Shown here piece after piece: positions 1 through 14,300 of a DNA stretch of 64,000 bases. A program made the position numbers and the translations under genes. The DNA is from Phoronis australis (taxonomy: Eukaryota > Phoronida > Phoronidae), in NCBI GenBank assembly GCA_002633005.1, contig NMRA01000084.1:110320-174319 (forward strand). The letters run 5' to 3'. The notes under the pieces were generated by a model. That model saw nothing but the letters and a program-made list of their open reading frames with translations, ran no database searches and was not told the DNA's origin. How positions within the stretch are numbered: the stretch's first letter is position 1; each line of letters starts with the position of its first letter.

Positions 1-2291
1 TGAAGGGAACTAGTTGAGACCAACTTTGTGTCTATAAATTGCAAGTTATTTTTATGCAAGATGGGTTCATATCAACTTGAAATTTATGGTCCACTTTATC
101 AGAAAACTAAATTTTACTGGAGGGGGGTGTCTCGTGGCTGAACGATGAGGGGACAGTGGATAACTGAATTTTATTGAGAGAGGATCCCCTGCCAAAAGTT
201 CCTCCTTGATTATCCCTGCTTTCAATGAGAATGAAAACATTAATGACAAGTAGCGTTTGATCTGATCGTAGAATTTATCGTCTCTGCCCGTGTGTTCTGA
301 ACTTAGAGACGTTGTGTTGTGAGGGAGGCATGAGTTTGTAATAAATTTCAGTTGAGTTTCTATACAGATAACAGAACCATTAGAGAATCCGAACAAACAC
401 TATGTTTGCCACAGGTGTTTACACACCTATCTGAATTGAAGTCTTTATTGTGATGATTAGATTGAGCGTTCTAATGTCTGTTGATTCATTTCTATCTGGC
501 CTATTTATTTAGCTCAAGTGTTTGCATTTTCCTGAAACCAGAGACCCATCTCCAAGGGAGTCGTTTTACTATGATGGTAGCCATTGTATTATTGGGGTTT
601 CTGAAATTAAAAATCTTTTGATGTGCGCAACTTAAGATGGCAAAAATTATATGACAAAGAAGCAGTCACAAGAGCTAGTCACTGTCAGGTGTGGTTAAAT
701 CTCCAACTAAGAAAGTTTAAAGTTTCATCATTTTAGAGTTCACTTAGTTGTCATTATTTAGAGCATAAGGGCCGGGTATAGGTACTTATAGTAAAATCTT
801 AACAATCACTTATTATGAAACAGTCAGTGTAGGAAAAAATGAATACACCTGTTGTTAGGTCTCATTAGTGTGTTAAAGTGCTTGTATCATCTTTTGGCCT
901 GTCTGGGAAAATTGCCTTTAAAGGGATGCGATGGACGTACGCAGAGAATTTGAGTTGTAGAAGAATCTTTTTTAACTTTGTGAATTGTATTTTTTGTATA
1001 TGGTGATTTAGTGGATTGTTTGCGGTGTGCATAGTGCTGATGTTTTTTGGTATCTTCTAAAATATAGATGAATTTGTTGTGGCGAATCAAACTTCAGTAT
1101 TTATGAAGCTATTTAATCTTTTGTGACTGATTCAAAATTAAGTCAGTACAGTGGAACATGTATTTCTTATTTAATCAGAACACCAATTTGCCTTGCACAA
1201 AATTTTTTAATTCAACTGCACACAACAACAGCAAGATGAAAAATGGACCATCGTCCGCATCTCGATACCGTCCTTCCCATTTTCGTCTAGTTCTCATTTT
1301 TGGGCTCATTTTTGGGCTCATTTTTCTTGTACGTACTTTCCATTTTTGCATTTTTCATTCACACGGGCAGTCTAAGCTTCACATTGGATGGTGGAGCCGG
1401 ATTAGTTTGTTTATGATAAATCATACTACCGGTATTTTTGATTTCCCTCATCCGTGAAGTGTTGCAGCAGTTATTAAGAGATTCAAGACAAAGCCATTTT
1501 TCGTCAGGAAGAAAGGGCATTCTCCGATAAAAGATTACTTACACTATTGTTAATAAATCTAGAAGAGCTAGAAAATAAAAGTAATTGTCCAAACTTAGTT
1601 ACAACCATCATTATTGTTTTGGCAAGATGTGACCAAGGGCAGTTGTGGTCATTTCAACTAATTATCAGTAATGTAACAAAATTACACCTTATCTCTGAAA
1701 CTCAATCTTAAATTCTGTGCAATGTGTAGTCAGTTCGCAATGGAAATCATTTTTGATAACTTGTCACCGCAGACGCTAGCCATCACTTTGTGTGGTGAAA
1801 ACTTGGGAGTACGGCTTCATTACATTGATACAAGGGGCATTTCTTTCTCTTCCTAATATACTATTGATTTATCATTTACAAGTATTATTGTAAAGTTTCA
1901 GCTTGGGTAGTGCGCATTACATATTTGCACCAGGGTGACTTCTTGTTGCCTTGTCTCGGTATGAATTAATATAGATTTATAGATCTAATGTTGCGTAGTT
2001 TCCAGTGCTCCCTTCACTGTTCCATTCATGTGTCTCTGAGCCTGGCAGGCCTGAGTTTGGCCAGTGGGATGGAAAGAATTATGAAGTTAAAGATGAAGCT
2101 AAAAATTGTTGCTACCCGCATAAAACGCACCAATCAGATTACATAGAATAAAACAATTAAATCTTCATTATTGTACATCCAGACATTTTTCGACTTTTTG
2201 TTATTTGCCTTGTATCAGACCACCATTTTGCTAATTTTCGTCGTTTTTTGGTAAAAAAATACAGATGCATATTATTCTTGTGCCATTTCAG
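1..2291. other. Upstream intron sequence, no gene seen
   Basis: AT-rich sequence leading to exon A. No donor was found that would supply the missing I-Q pair of the first IQ motif, so this is most likely intron. It holds a small tandem of a 13-base unit (ttttgggctcatt) at about 1297-1325 and otherwise nothing recognised. Confidence 0.6.
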
Positions 2292-2383
2292 TCCAAGTTC
2301 CGTGGATTTCGGGTGCGAAAGACATTTTTGGAGCGAAAGAAACTGTTGATGAAGCATGAACAGCTGAGGAAGGATGCAGCAAA
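2292..2383 (+). CDS. IQ-protein exon A (first in window)
   Basis: The acceptor is ccatttcag before 2292 and the donor is gtaagt at 2384. The exon starts in phase 0 and ends with two bases of a codon. It encodes 30 residues beginning SKFRGFRVRKTF; the other two frames are closed by TGA. The RG and following R fit IQxxxRGxxxR, so the intron cuts directly after the I-Q pair. No matching upstream exon was seen in 1-2291. Confidence 0.8.
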
Positions 2384-5300
2384 GTAAGTGTGAAGGGGTG
2401 TCACAAAACTGTTAAATGTACACGCAGGTCTTAATGCTTCACATTGCTTCTCACCAATGTCTGCCTATTGTGTACTTCACTGAGCCTTTTTTTAAACAAA
2501 CAGTTTATTTCTTTTGCCTGAAATGGGAAGTGTGTTGTAGAAATGGCAGGTGCTGTTTTTGTGTGTGTTTACATTTGTCACGTGGTGTAGTTGTGAATTG
2601 TTTGTTTTGCAGAAAACGTGCTGACGAAGAATACAGACGAAAGGAAGACGTACGCAATAAGAACGAGATTGACGAACGGCGACGCGCAGAGCTAGCCACC
2701 ATGGATACAATGCAGCCCCCTCTTGTGTCCAAAAAGTGAGTGACCATTTGTTTCTCAGTTTCTTAATGCATCGTTTCACAGAATATTTCATCAATTGTTT
2801 TATGGATTAGGTAATGATTTGACAGCTGTTCCGAGGAATTTTTTTTCTCGAGTGTCGTATGCATTTGATAAAAAAATATTCATGTCTTCTGAGCTGCATT
2901 TTACATAAATTTGTTTTGGTTATACCGGGGCTTTCCGCAGATGAGCCCACCCACTGAAACACCCATGGACATTTATTTGGAAAATTATGCCAAATATACG
3001 CCCATGGGCATTTATTTGGTGTTACATCTTGTGGTGTCAAGTGTCCAGACAGTGGGATGTTTATTTGGAAATTTTCATCTTAAAAGCCAACTCAGCGTCA
3101 ACTTTTTGTCATAAAGTCAGTTTTGTGGAGCATTTATCATTTATAAAAGCAAACAAGGCATTGGCAAACTATGCATTTATTAACAAAAACTTTAAGAATA
3201 CAGTTTTAAGTAAAAGAGTGTCAAGTCGAGCAAAACTATGGCTTTCTGTATACATGTCCCATTTTGCGAACAAACGCCGGGCGTTGATTTGGTGTAATTG
3301 TTAAAACGCCTGAAAATCTTCATTTTCCGAATACACACCCATGGGCTTATCTACGGAAATTCCCGGTAAATGTTTGAGATCAAATACATTGTTGCCTGTT
3401 TAGGTGAATAGCTCTGTAGTAATTTTGGTATGTGTTAGAAAGTTTCATTAAAACAGATTCGTGAAATAGGCCTCTGGTATTGTAAGTTAGCGTTCCCTGG
3501 ATTTACTACTAGCCTTTAGTGAAGCAGTTGTCAGCGATAGATAATGTTGTGTTGCCGTTTCATGATTTTCAGGGATAACTAAGCCACTCTGACGAGACTG
3601 GGATCGAACTAAACTACCGAAAATGTAAATTGATGTTTCTTGTTCTACTTTCATACCTCTGGCTTTACGCGTTGACGAGTTAACTAACGGTGACTGGAAA
3701 CCATCTTGGCTTCTTTTTGCTGAGATACTAATAGAATGATGAAAGTCAGACACAGTTTTCTTATTTTGAATCATAGAAAATGACTTTGTTGTGTTGGGAC
3801 TAGTCGAAAAGTCTTCATAGCCTTTGCCCTGAGTTCTTAAAGAGAATTTTGAGAAATAAACTCGCGTGTAATTCACCTCTTTCACGAACGCGGGGCGCTT
3901 CTGTCGTGTTGATCGAAATCGAGGCGCCTTGACAAACATGGCATCGTCCTGCAAGGTGGTGTGGTCAAAAGACTTATCAATGTTACCAAAAATCAAGTTG
4001 TCTGATGTTGAATCGATCTCCAAAAAACATACCAATACTTACGGCAACTAGACTTTTACCCTCCTCAGCCATTCCTTAGTAGTTTTCCCTCTTTTGAAAA
4101 AGTGTGGAAGTCAGGGATATACCCAGGCTTTTAGTCTTGAAAAACCCTGCTCGCCAGCTGGGCGAGTGCCGGAGCCAGAAAATCTACTCGCCAAGCCCGA
4201 AGTTCGGTCACCCGACCGTTGGCGTCAGTCACCACAAACTTGCTGCTAATTTAAATAAAAATTATCGTTTCGTGCACTGATGTCACCATCTATTAGGGCT
4301 ACCGTATTCGCTCTAATAAGCGCCCAGGGGGACTCTTTTTGTAGCCTACGGCAGTTAAAACCTGGTCTCCGAAACGGGTGAAATCGGAAGCTAGGATTCA
4401 TCAAATTTACGCGCTGTGACGTATGTGTAACCTATGACAGACTAGCTACAAAGCTGTGGTGCATTGCTATCAAACTCTGTTGTTAAATTACGATCTTTTT
4501 AAAAAATATGCTTAAATCCCAGGGCGAAAACTTGCCGACTGATGCGTCGCTGCTTCGCGATCGTCGATAGGACAACTTGAATTCTTGAGTAAAAATAGTT
4601 TCGACTCAAATTACCTGAAATCCTCCCAAATAGCCTTTCCTAAGATTCTTAAGTTCCTGTGGACTCGGAGTCGGGATTAACCGCAGATTAAGTCAAAATC
4701 TGCGCTAGATCGCACCCCGCAACGAGAAAAATCTGGACGAACACATATGTTGTTGTCACGTGACGTTTGTATTGAAGTGAATCAGCTGGTGTGCACCGAG
4801 TGAGCGAGCGCGTGCGTGTCATCAGTGTTCATTTGCCAGAGTAGCAGGCCCAATGAGCTGTATAATGTAGTATATTTATCTCATTGAGCAGGCCCACATG
4901 TTATATGTGGGCCCTAGCGCGCGCTTCTTGGCCAAGTTTCGATTCGCGGTTTTTATAATTTTTCGTGTACAAAACAATCTGGATTCCTGTTGTGGGAGAA
5001 GATCTGTACGGGAAAGATACAATACCAATCCCGTTGACCTGAGTACGCTGCGTCTGTTCTGATCAGGGCCAGACCATGTAGTGTGACACTTTCCTCGCAA
5101 GATCAGCAAATCTTTTGCGTTCTTTTTAGTGAAGCACTGCGGAATGGTTTGAAGTGTTCAGCCACGGCTAAATACCGACATAGCGGCGAGGCTCGTGGTC
5201 TACTAGAAATTACGCGCACAATGATTTTTCAGAACTCATTGTCGGATATTATTGATAAATTGAATACATTTACTGTAGAATTTTAGAACTGTGAGGTAAG

Positions 5301-8300
5301 ACATTTTTCGCACTGATATATACACATTCATGGACTGGGCGCTTATTTTAGCGAAGTCTGAAAACGAGTGGGGACGCTTATAGGGGCATGGGCGCTTATT
5401 AGGACGAATGTTATAAAAATAATTTTGGCTAAAATGACATTGTACATTACAATAAGAAATCAGTTCCAAGAAATATGGTATTTCATTTGCTATGAGCACA
5501 TGGACCGGTCTTCCACCTTTCTCCCCTTTTCTTCGTTTCGGACTAGTCCACAAATTCTTTGTGCACGACCACACACTGTGTTTTTTTGACGAATCGCGTA
5601 ATGGGTGACATGTACTAAATCGGTAGGGTCGCACTGCGCCGATGTTTTTTACTGCCGGAGCATCGACACGATGACCAAACTGAACCTTAAATTCATGATA
5701 AAAACAGCACAAGGAGGAGGAAAATTATTCATATTCATCTGGGAAAGGATATATAGTGCTTTTGCGCTCTGAAATTCGCTCGCCACCGGGCGACCGGCAA
5801 GTCAACTTCTACTCGCCCAGCACCATTTTTACTCGCATTGGCGACTGGGCGAGTGGCTAAGTATATCCCTGGGAAGGATACCGACGAATTATTACTGGAA
5901 TTGGTACGTTCAGGCACTGCACAGTACACCATGGCCAGCTGATGATCACTCATGAGGGTTTATCATTGTGCCTCGTTTTCGATCAGTATTTAAAGATGGC
6001 GCGGGAAGATGGCGCTTTCGTGAAATAGGTGAATAGTAAACAGTGTGAATAAAGCCTGTCTGTAGCATCAGAGTTTAAAAAGTACTGTTCTGTGGTTAAA
6101 CTGTCTTGGGTAAATCCCAGACCAGAAGCGTTCTGAAAGCTTTTTGCTTTGACTAAAGACAATTGAGTGGAAGTGTTCACACTGCTCTCTTCTGTCAAGA
6201 TGGTTTCTCAGTTATCTTCTTTGGCACGAGGTTCTCTCAATAGATGGCACTGCTGCGTATGGTCTCTAGCAACGAGTGACGCATGATTATGGCATAGATC
6301 CACTGCTAACTTATATGGTGTGGGTGCTGTTAAAATGGCTTGTAACAACAGTAGCTTCTCTGCAGACACTGGTACAGGGGCATGAGTGAATTAAGTTCCA
6401 GAATATCAACTGCACACAAGGTGGCACTGTCGCATCATGAACGTTCCAAGAAACTTCTCAATTTCACAAATCAGTTCTGCCATATAGCAGCATATTGCTA
6501 CTGTACTCGTCCTGGTGATTGCTGTGGGCGCTTAAGTTGGGAGCTGAAAAATCGGTGAATGACTGCTGGCATTAAACTAAATATGGGCATTAAAAGAATG
6601 AGAACTTGTGAGAGGGGCATTTATTTGAATGGCCAATCGAATATAAAGAGACTGTGAGTGTTTTTCATGCCTGATTAACGCAAGGTGCCAGTAAAACTCG
6701 TTTTTTTTTTCAAAAGTAAGCGAGTTTCATACAATTTCACCTGGGCACTTTCATTGGAAGTCTCAGTTGTTTAAATTTGAGCACAATGCCGGTCGTGGTC
6801 GTTTAGAACCAAAAGTTTGCAGGTGGAGGTTAAGCCCCGAACATGGCTTTAATTAGGAAGAGTAGTGTGTTATAGAGTGAATATGTGACTTCACGATGAT
6901 CGAATCGCAAATTTAGTTTGTGCACATTTTTTGTGACGTTCACCACCACAAACAACCATGATGTGGGGACATACTCTCTGGACATTCATTCATCCTGGAA
7001 AACTAATGTTAAATTTAATGTTTTGAATCTTTTGGTCAACTGTTGATTTATTACCAACAGAATCCGGAAGAAAAGATTTGTGATTTTTATTTATTGACAC
7101 GATGTCATGGTGATCTCCAAGAATTTAAATTTGTTGTAAAATCTTGTCACTGTTTAACTCTGTCCACATCACACGTTGGCGATCATGAACTTCTGTCCAA
7201 CAAAAACTCAATCGCCGATTTAGAAAACCAGCTGATATTCCATGAAACTGTGCACAAAACAGCTGTGCATTATTACATGGATATCATCTGTGACATAACT
7301 GTGTCTGTATTAGTGACATATTGCATGGTGTGTCTTGGAGCATGAGAGTGGTGTTGAACTTTATTTATGCATTCATGGTATGATAAATCTATCTGCAGCT
7401 TACATACGCTAACTTAGGTTCCAGTAAGTTTGATGTATTCCCTGTGCTAGAATGCCCTCTGTTGTCCTTTGTGGAGGCTCTCAACTTGAGAGCCTCCACA
7501 AAGGACATCTGAGATTAGGCCTGGCTGCATGCTTGCTTGGTCTACTCGCATTGCTCTAGTAGCTGAAATGAGTCTACCGAAGACTTACCATTTAAACAAG
7601 AAAATTGACAACTTTCAGTGCAAGTCAATGCCCATGTTCCCTAGTGCCCAAGGCCTGGTTTAATTTTCGTTTTCAGCCAGATTTAGAGAAAGTGAAAATT
7701 ACTAGTAATATAGATCACATGCTTTGTTTTCCACTGGTCTTGGAAAATATGGATTTGAAGAACAGCACCGCAAGAGTGGTTGGAAAACTCCACTCCACTC
7801 ATGCAGAACTCATGAATTTGATGTGAGATCTCAATTTTGTGAGTCAAGTTGCAAGTTCATGCAATCAACTATGCTTGGTAACTTTCATGAACAAAAATTA
7901 TTTTTCATCTACTTTTTTGTAATAAATTATATCTTGGAAGACTCATGAAAAAGGAAAGGACATATTAGACAATATGAATTGCCAGCATGACATTAAAAGA
8001 ACACCGTCCATCAGTGTCCCTGGTTTGGGGTTCCCAGCCTTAGTTGAATCAATTAGCTGGGCTAAATACTGTATTTAACTCATTGGTTGAACTCTAGGTT
8101 CAACCAGTTTGACTTCATTATCAATAGATGGCGCCAGAGGGTGAATCCGAGCCATGAGACATGACAAGCCATCATTGTACATGAGGGATTGTGGACATTT
8201 GCTTGTGAAGGTCATTTTTCTTGTTTAACAGCCAGTAGGTTGTCATGCTACTTGTCCGCACCTGCACAAATACTTGAACAGGGCTCACTGTAATCATCTT

Positions 8301-11300
8301 TAACATTAACTTACAACTTGAAGACGGCATGTTGTCTGCTAACGTACCTGTTGTCTTTCCGTACGTACATGTCATTTTCATTGTGGCTTTTTAATTACGA
8401 AATGCGCGTTAACATTCTGATATTTATATAGTACTATTCATGAATATTTTGTCCAACGGGTGTTACACGAACCTTATGAGGACGGTTGGGAAGATTGGAT
8501 TCAATGGGGTAGCTAATATATGCTGGGGATCTGTGAGCCCCTTGCCGTCCCCCAGACCTTTGACCACTGCCTCATTGCTGCCCCTGCAACAAATAATTTG
8601 AGAACTTAACCATTGTGGTGATCTTCACATCTAATCAATTTGGTGGATTTCATCTGCGGTGCTGTTTTCTTTTCGCAATTGCATTGTCACGGTTGTCGGC
8701 TTGTAAAAACCCGGTGATGTCACAGATAACTTTTGGACATACGTAACCTGATTCATAACTTGCGATTGAAACATGATGAAATTTGACTTGGTGTCATCAT
8801 AGACTTGCTGACCTATGTATTTATTCGCTGCTTTTTGCGGCTCACTTTCACCCTTTTCATCTTTGCCATGGTGGCTGCTTTGCCATACACTCACCAAAAT
8901 GCATGTTTCACTGAACCCCTGCTTTTAATTTGGGTCCGCACGAGTAACGGATGTTGTTTTCCGCCATATTGTTTACGACTCACCAAAACTGTGATGTCTC
9001 CAAATGTTTATGAACTGACAACCTTCCCATAATGCAATTGAAAATCAACAGCCACGCCCCAGATGAAGTCCCTCAAATTACAGCAAAGTTGCTTAATGTT
9101 TAATGAGGTGTTCTTATTAGAAAACCAGAACTTGTGAGAAAAGTGGAGTTTCAATTCTTAATTAAGGGATAGACATTTTTCTTGTTAAAGGCATTCTCAT
9201 CATGTTATAGTGTACATGATATAGTCCTGTGTTCAAAATTTCAAGACAACGTTTTGTTTTTTGAAATTATTGAATTTTATTGTCTGTAACTAAGGATTTT
9301 TTATTTTTCAAATAATTGTAAGTGTGATTCGACTGTGTTTTTGTCATACATATTTTTAGGAGACTTAACAAAAATCTGTAGTATTCAGTTACTTCATATG
9401 AAATGTAGCAAACATGTGAAATTTCACAAAATAAGAAATTTGACTAGTTTATATATAAATCATATCAACCAACGAGTGAAATATTATCAAATTATGATGA
9501 ACAATAAGATTTTTAGGCACTTTGCCCTAGAAATTAGTCATTTTTTGATGTAATTTTAATTTCTGATCGAAGAAAAGAGCTGCGTTCTTTTGGTAAAAAA
9601 GCTCGAATTTTTATAAACACAGTAAATTATGAAATGAACAAAATAATTAATGAAGTTCTTAATTGCCTTTTACCAAGGAAGTTTTTTACGTCTTTTCTGT
9701 TCGTTAATATGTAGTCTACCTTTCATATTTTTAGCTAAATGTCAAAACCCTATAGTGCCTTAAGTTTTCACTCTCTAACACCGAATCCCCCTTGTAACTG
9801 TTAAAATGCTTTCGTCCTTAGAAACAAGAATAATAGACCTACCCTAGTAACCATGGATACCGCTAACTCATCTGGCATCGACTACTACAACATCGGTGTT
9901 GGTACCACCACTGTGCCTGAACAACCCAAACCCAGAAAAAAGTAAGTTTCTGAAAGGGTGTCTTTAGTTGCTATGTTTGGCTGTGCTTTAACTGCCACCT
10001 GTTGGTCAGGAGAACATTTAGTTCAGGTTCACCACACCATCTATTGTGTGTTTATTGAACTAACATTTTTCTCATAAATTCTTTCAGCTCTTGTCCACCG
10101 TTCACTTACACTGTGTTCTTTTCTGCTTTGTTTTCTTGATGTGTTCTTTTTCCTTCAGGAGTTACCTTATTTTCTAATGGGTTGGTGCTGCTTTCTGAAG
10201 TTCTGATTCACGTTTCCCCGTCACAGACGTATAGCTTAATTAGATTTACGAATAATTGATAATGTTTCAGTGTCTAAACAGCATGTTGTGAGAAATGAAT
10301 GTTCTAATGCATTACAAAACTATTTTGAACCATCTCCAATGTCCAAAATGATTTTGGATGCTTATTCGATTTCCACGCCAGTGAGGGCATTGCTGCAAGC
10401 CTTAAATTTAAGACGCAATATCACAGACAAATGACATTGCTGTTGTCAAAATTTCTCAACCAAAAGAACTTTCCAGGACATTTGGTTTTGATTTTAGCGC
10501 ATTTTGCATAGTGTATTTGTGTCACCAAACTAGATTTGGTGAAATTTTTAGCATTTGTTTGGTCTGAAAAAATAGAATAATAGGTGTTGTAGTAATTGGA
10601 TTTGTCCCCAGAAATATTGAAGAATTTTACTGTAAGTGTACATATATTCCCTATCAGCACGCCTGTGATATGCTTTGAATGTCAGACTGCAACTTATAGA
10701 AGTCTGTAGGAAGCCCCCAGTCAAAATACCTTTGCTCACACAGACATACTGGTGCCCTTTGGGTTCAGACTTGGTCTCTAGACTTTCTAAATCAGCTTTC
10801 AAATGTAATCTGATTATAATTTCATAGCTGTTGCTGTTGAATTGCTGTAATGGCTTTAAATGTTGTGATAGTCATTCTGTGCAACAAGGGAATTCAAGGT
10901 AACAATGGGGCTAAAGTAATACTTGTGAATGGTCTCCCAGAGGGCTATGAATAACAATTGTTTGCACCCCATGTAGGCTATTAAACTTTGGGTTTTGATA
11001 AGGTGGTCTTTATTTAGTCATTTGTGTTTTGGTGGAGTCATATGTGGAGTAGTGGTTGCTAGTGGGTGCTGGGTTCAGATGAAATGTTGGACTACTAGCT
11101 GAAAGGGTGCTGTGATTAGTGACCAGAGAACCTTGTAGAACTTAAACATGGGCAAGCTGACGGCAGCGGAGTAAGACACGGGTGTTGTTGATGTGATTTG
11201 TGTGCGGGTGTGTCACTGTTACTGACAGCACTTTAGGGCCGTATGGGGGGAAACAAGGTATATGAATTCTGACAAAGCCAGGTACGTTAGTCGTAGGTGT

Positions 11301-14300
11301 TCTCGTTAGCGACAGGTAGACTTTCACCCAAGTAGGTACTAGGTAGATAGACACTGACACAATTAACCTTCTGTTTGTAGCTCTTTTTTGGATCATTGTT
11401 AACTATTCCTAGACTTACTCAATTTTCCTTAGTATTAGATTTTCAAACACTAAGCTGTGTCTAGAAGAATTTAGCAATGATGTGTGCCTGGAAGTAGTTG
11501 CTGATGACTATTTTTAGTAAACGTCAGTGACACGAAAGTGACAATTTGGGTTACAGGATTGGTTCGGAATTGAAGAACTTAAGCTTATACGTGTAGATCT
11601 TGGGTATTGTGGTCAAAGTATGAGAATGAAGGCTCTAAGTCAAAGACCGTTGTGAGAGCAGGTGTTATCTATAACAGTTGAGACATCATTTGTGTTCATC
11701 CCATTTTACCGTTGTACTCTGTGTACTAACTATATATATAGGGCATCTGGTTTTTAAGTCCAGCTCTGGAAAATTTGATTGTGGGAACTGCAATAAAATC
11801 TCTGCGCCGTGCATGTCGGGTGAAAACATGATGCCAATTTTTTCCGTTTCAAGAGCATGTAACATTGTTATCTATGCCCGCAGTTTTCAAAATGTTGTCT
11901 GAAGATGGGTAATGTACTATACGGTAATGCCAAGGCAACAGCTTTTTTCTGGGTATCAATGTTGATTTTGAAAAGCATTGCGTTGTAACTGTAGACTTGT
12001 TATGTTTAGGGGTTTTTTAACTTTTCAAACCGGAGTTGCGTAATGATAGTGTTAATGACAACAAGTGAATTGGGTTTTCTCTTAAGTGGTGCAACTGAGT
12101 AGGACTCCCCCTATGGACAAGAATGTATAGTTAGCCAAACAACCACAAAACTGTGGAATTTAACTAGGCAAAATTATATGTTTTCTGAAAGTAGAAATTC
12201 TGTAGAATTTGGTTTGACTTATTGCCATTATTTAGGTCATGTGACTTGCTTTTTTACCAAAATTTAGTAAAAAAAGAAAGGTATAGTGAAACAGCTGTAT
12301 CAATAACACCAGCAAGTTTCGTTTGATACAGATGTTCAAGATGAAATCTCAAAAAAATTTGTTACAATTTTCTGTATTATCATTTCGTAGTTGTTTCTTG
12401 CAGCTTACGAGGTTTGTTCATAGAAATCATAGGAGTCTTATTTTTGATAGCCTTTCATGCAAAAATGGACCATTTTAAAAACAATTCCAAACAGTGTTTT
12501 GAAGAAAACTACATATTAAAGCGTAGCACATAAATGTTTCATGCGAATCCGATCAGCTTTTTCTGAGATATGATTTTCCAAAGTTGGGCAAAATTGGACA
12601 TTTTTCTAAGGTCCTTCATAACCTTAACAGATGGCAGTTCATCTGCGTGGAGGTGCCTGTGGGCGATGGGTCCCACCTGAGTATGAATGCGTGCACTTCT
12701 TGAGGTCGAACTAGTACCATCCAACAAATTGTCCAAGTTGCCCATTAAAATAATCTCACCTGTCTAAAGTTTTATCACAAATCCATTGGAACTTGCATCA
12801 ACTTCTGGTGTTTCAAAGATTTGAGTGTACAGTTAAATTTTCCTGAAGGTGACCAAGGCAGCCATGTTGTTGTGCTTTTATCACATTAATCCTCAATTAC
12901 TGACTAGCATTACTACACCAATGTAACAAAGGTTGTCAGGGCTTTAGCCCCTTCCTCACTGTGGGGCTATTCAATAGCAGTGTGTCTCTTGTCAATGAAT
13001 ACTTGATTGTAGCAGTGGCAATGTGCATGATACAAGTAAAATCTACAGAATTTAGTGTTGAACAACAAGATCCATTCATACTGGGGGGAAATATCTGCAA
13101 TAAACCAGGTGAGCTTTGGAATATGGTTCCCACCGTTTGGTATCATGGCTCACTGCCACGGTTTTTAGAACTGTCTTGTTTTAGAACTGAGATTGAATAT
13201 TGGGATTCATCTGGAACCTGTAAATGCAACTGAGAGTGCTTTGAATCCACAGGGGTTTATAACTTGTATAGAGCTATTGATTATTTGCACACTGGGTGTT
13301 TGTTTAAAATGTCATGGTATATTTATCCAGTGTTCAGTACATCTCCCATTAGGCAGTCAATATACCTTGACGTTGGTTGAAATAGATCACAGTGTATTGC
13401 CTGTAATGTACACCAGCTCAGCATTGTTCATTAAACTAGGCATTTTTATATTTCATTGAACATATAGTGCTCCTAGGAATAATCCCTGGCTGTTTGATTT
13501 ATTGTGTTGAGATACAAGAGGATATTAGTCTTCTCATTGGTCAGTGTTTAAGATTTTGCTGTTGCTATGTTTGCCTTGGGATTACAGTGATAATATGAGG
13601 CCAGAGTGTAGTTTGTTTTGTGTTGGGAAGTCTTGTGGGTATCTGCAGCTCTAGTGCATAAGGGTTCTATTGAGTACATGGGTAAGTTAAGGATATAGTT
13701 GAATTCTTCAGATAATTTAGTGGAGGGAAATTGGTGAGTCTGGTGTGTAGAGAAATCAGTTAACTACAGATGTTGTGGAAGTGAAGGAATGATTGTGTTG
13801 ACCAGGAAGTGGGTTAAAAATACTGTAGTAGAAGTAACCAGGGTATCAGTGGGTCTCAAACATGTGAGAGGTCTATTTATTACAGGGTTAATATATGGAA
13901 ATATACCAATAAGTAGGTGGTGCACAGCTGTGGTGTCCATATACCATGAATAAGCATCAACTATTTGTTGAAGTGAAAATACATGTAAGAGTTACCAGTT
14001 AGAGGACTTCTTTTAAATGTCAAACACTTTGTTTTATTGTAGCCCATGGCATGGCACACATGCTAATGCTCTGTTTCTCAAGACTATTTTTTGTGTTGAT
14101 TGCTCTTCCCTCATGTTTTTCTCGCAGTGATTGATTAACTTCAGCCAATTTGTTTTCACTTTGACCTGTTTTTCACGTGCTGCAGGTGGTTATTACTGTA
14201 GGCAGGTGTTGATGTGCAGGCAAGTGGTCATGTGTTGAGATAATAGCTCACCTTCTGTACTGTACCCTACAGTATAGGCCAAAAATAATCATATTAAATA

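Noticed and set aside
1158-1457. 99-codon plus frame
   Set aside because: Includes a small tandem repeat, low complexity, no splice or domain support.
5236-5712. 158-codon minus frame inside the transposon relic
   Set aside because: No transposase or THAP motif visible, and it spans the right end of the nested element; most likely chance.
5983-6198. 71-codon minus frame
   Set aside because: Starts at TTG, no supported donor or acceptor in phase with the nested gene at 3487-4072.
8631-8897. 88-codon minus frame with protein-like composition (NKYIGQQVYDDTKSNF)
   Set aside because: No ATG, and no pair of splice sites that joins in phase. A good-context ATG nearby (8868) is in another frame and stops after 18 codons. 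Could be re-opened with RNA data.
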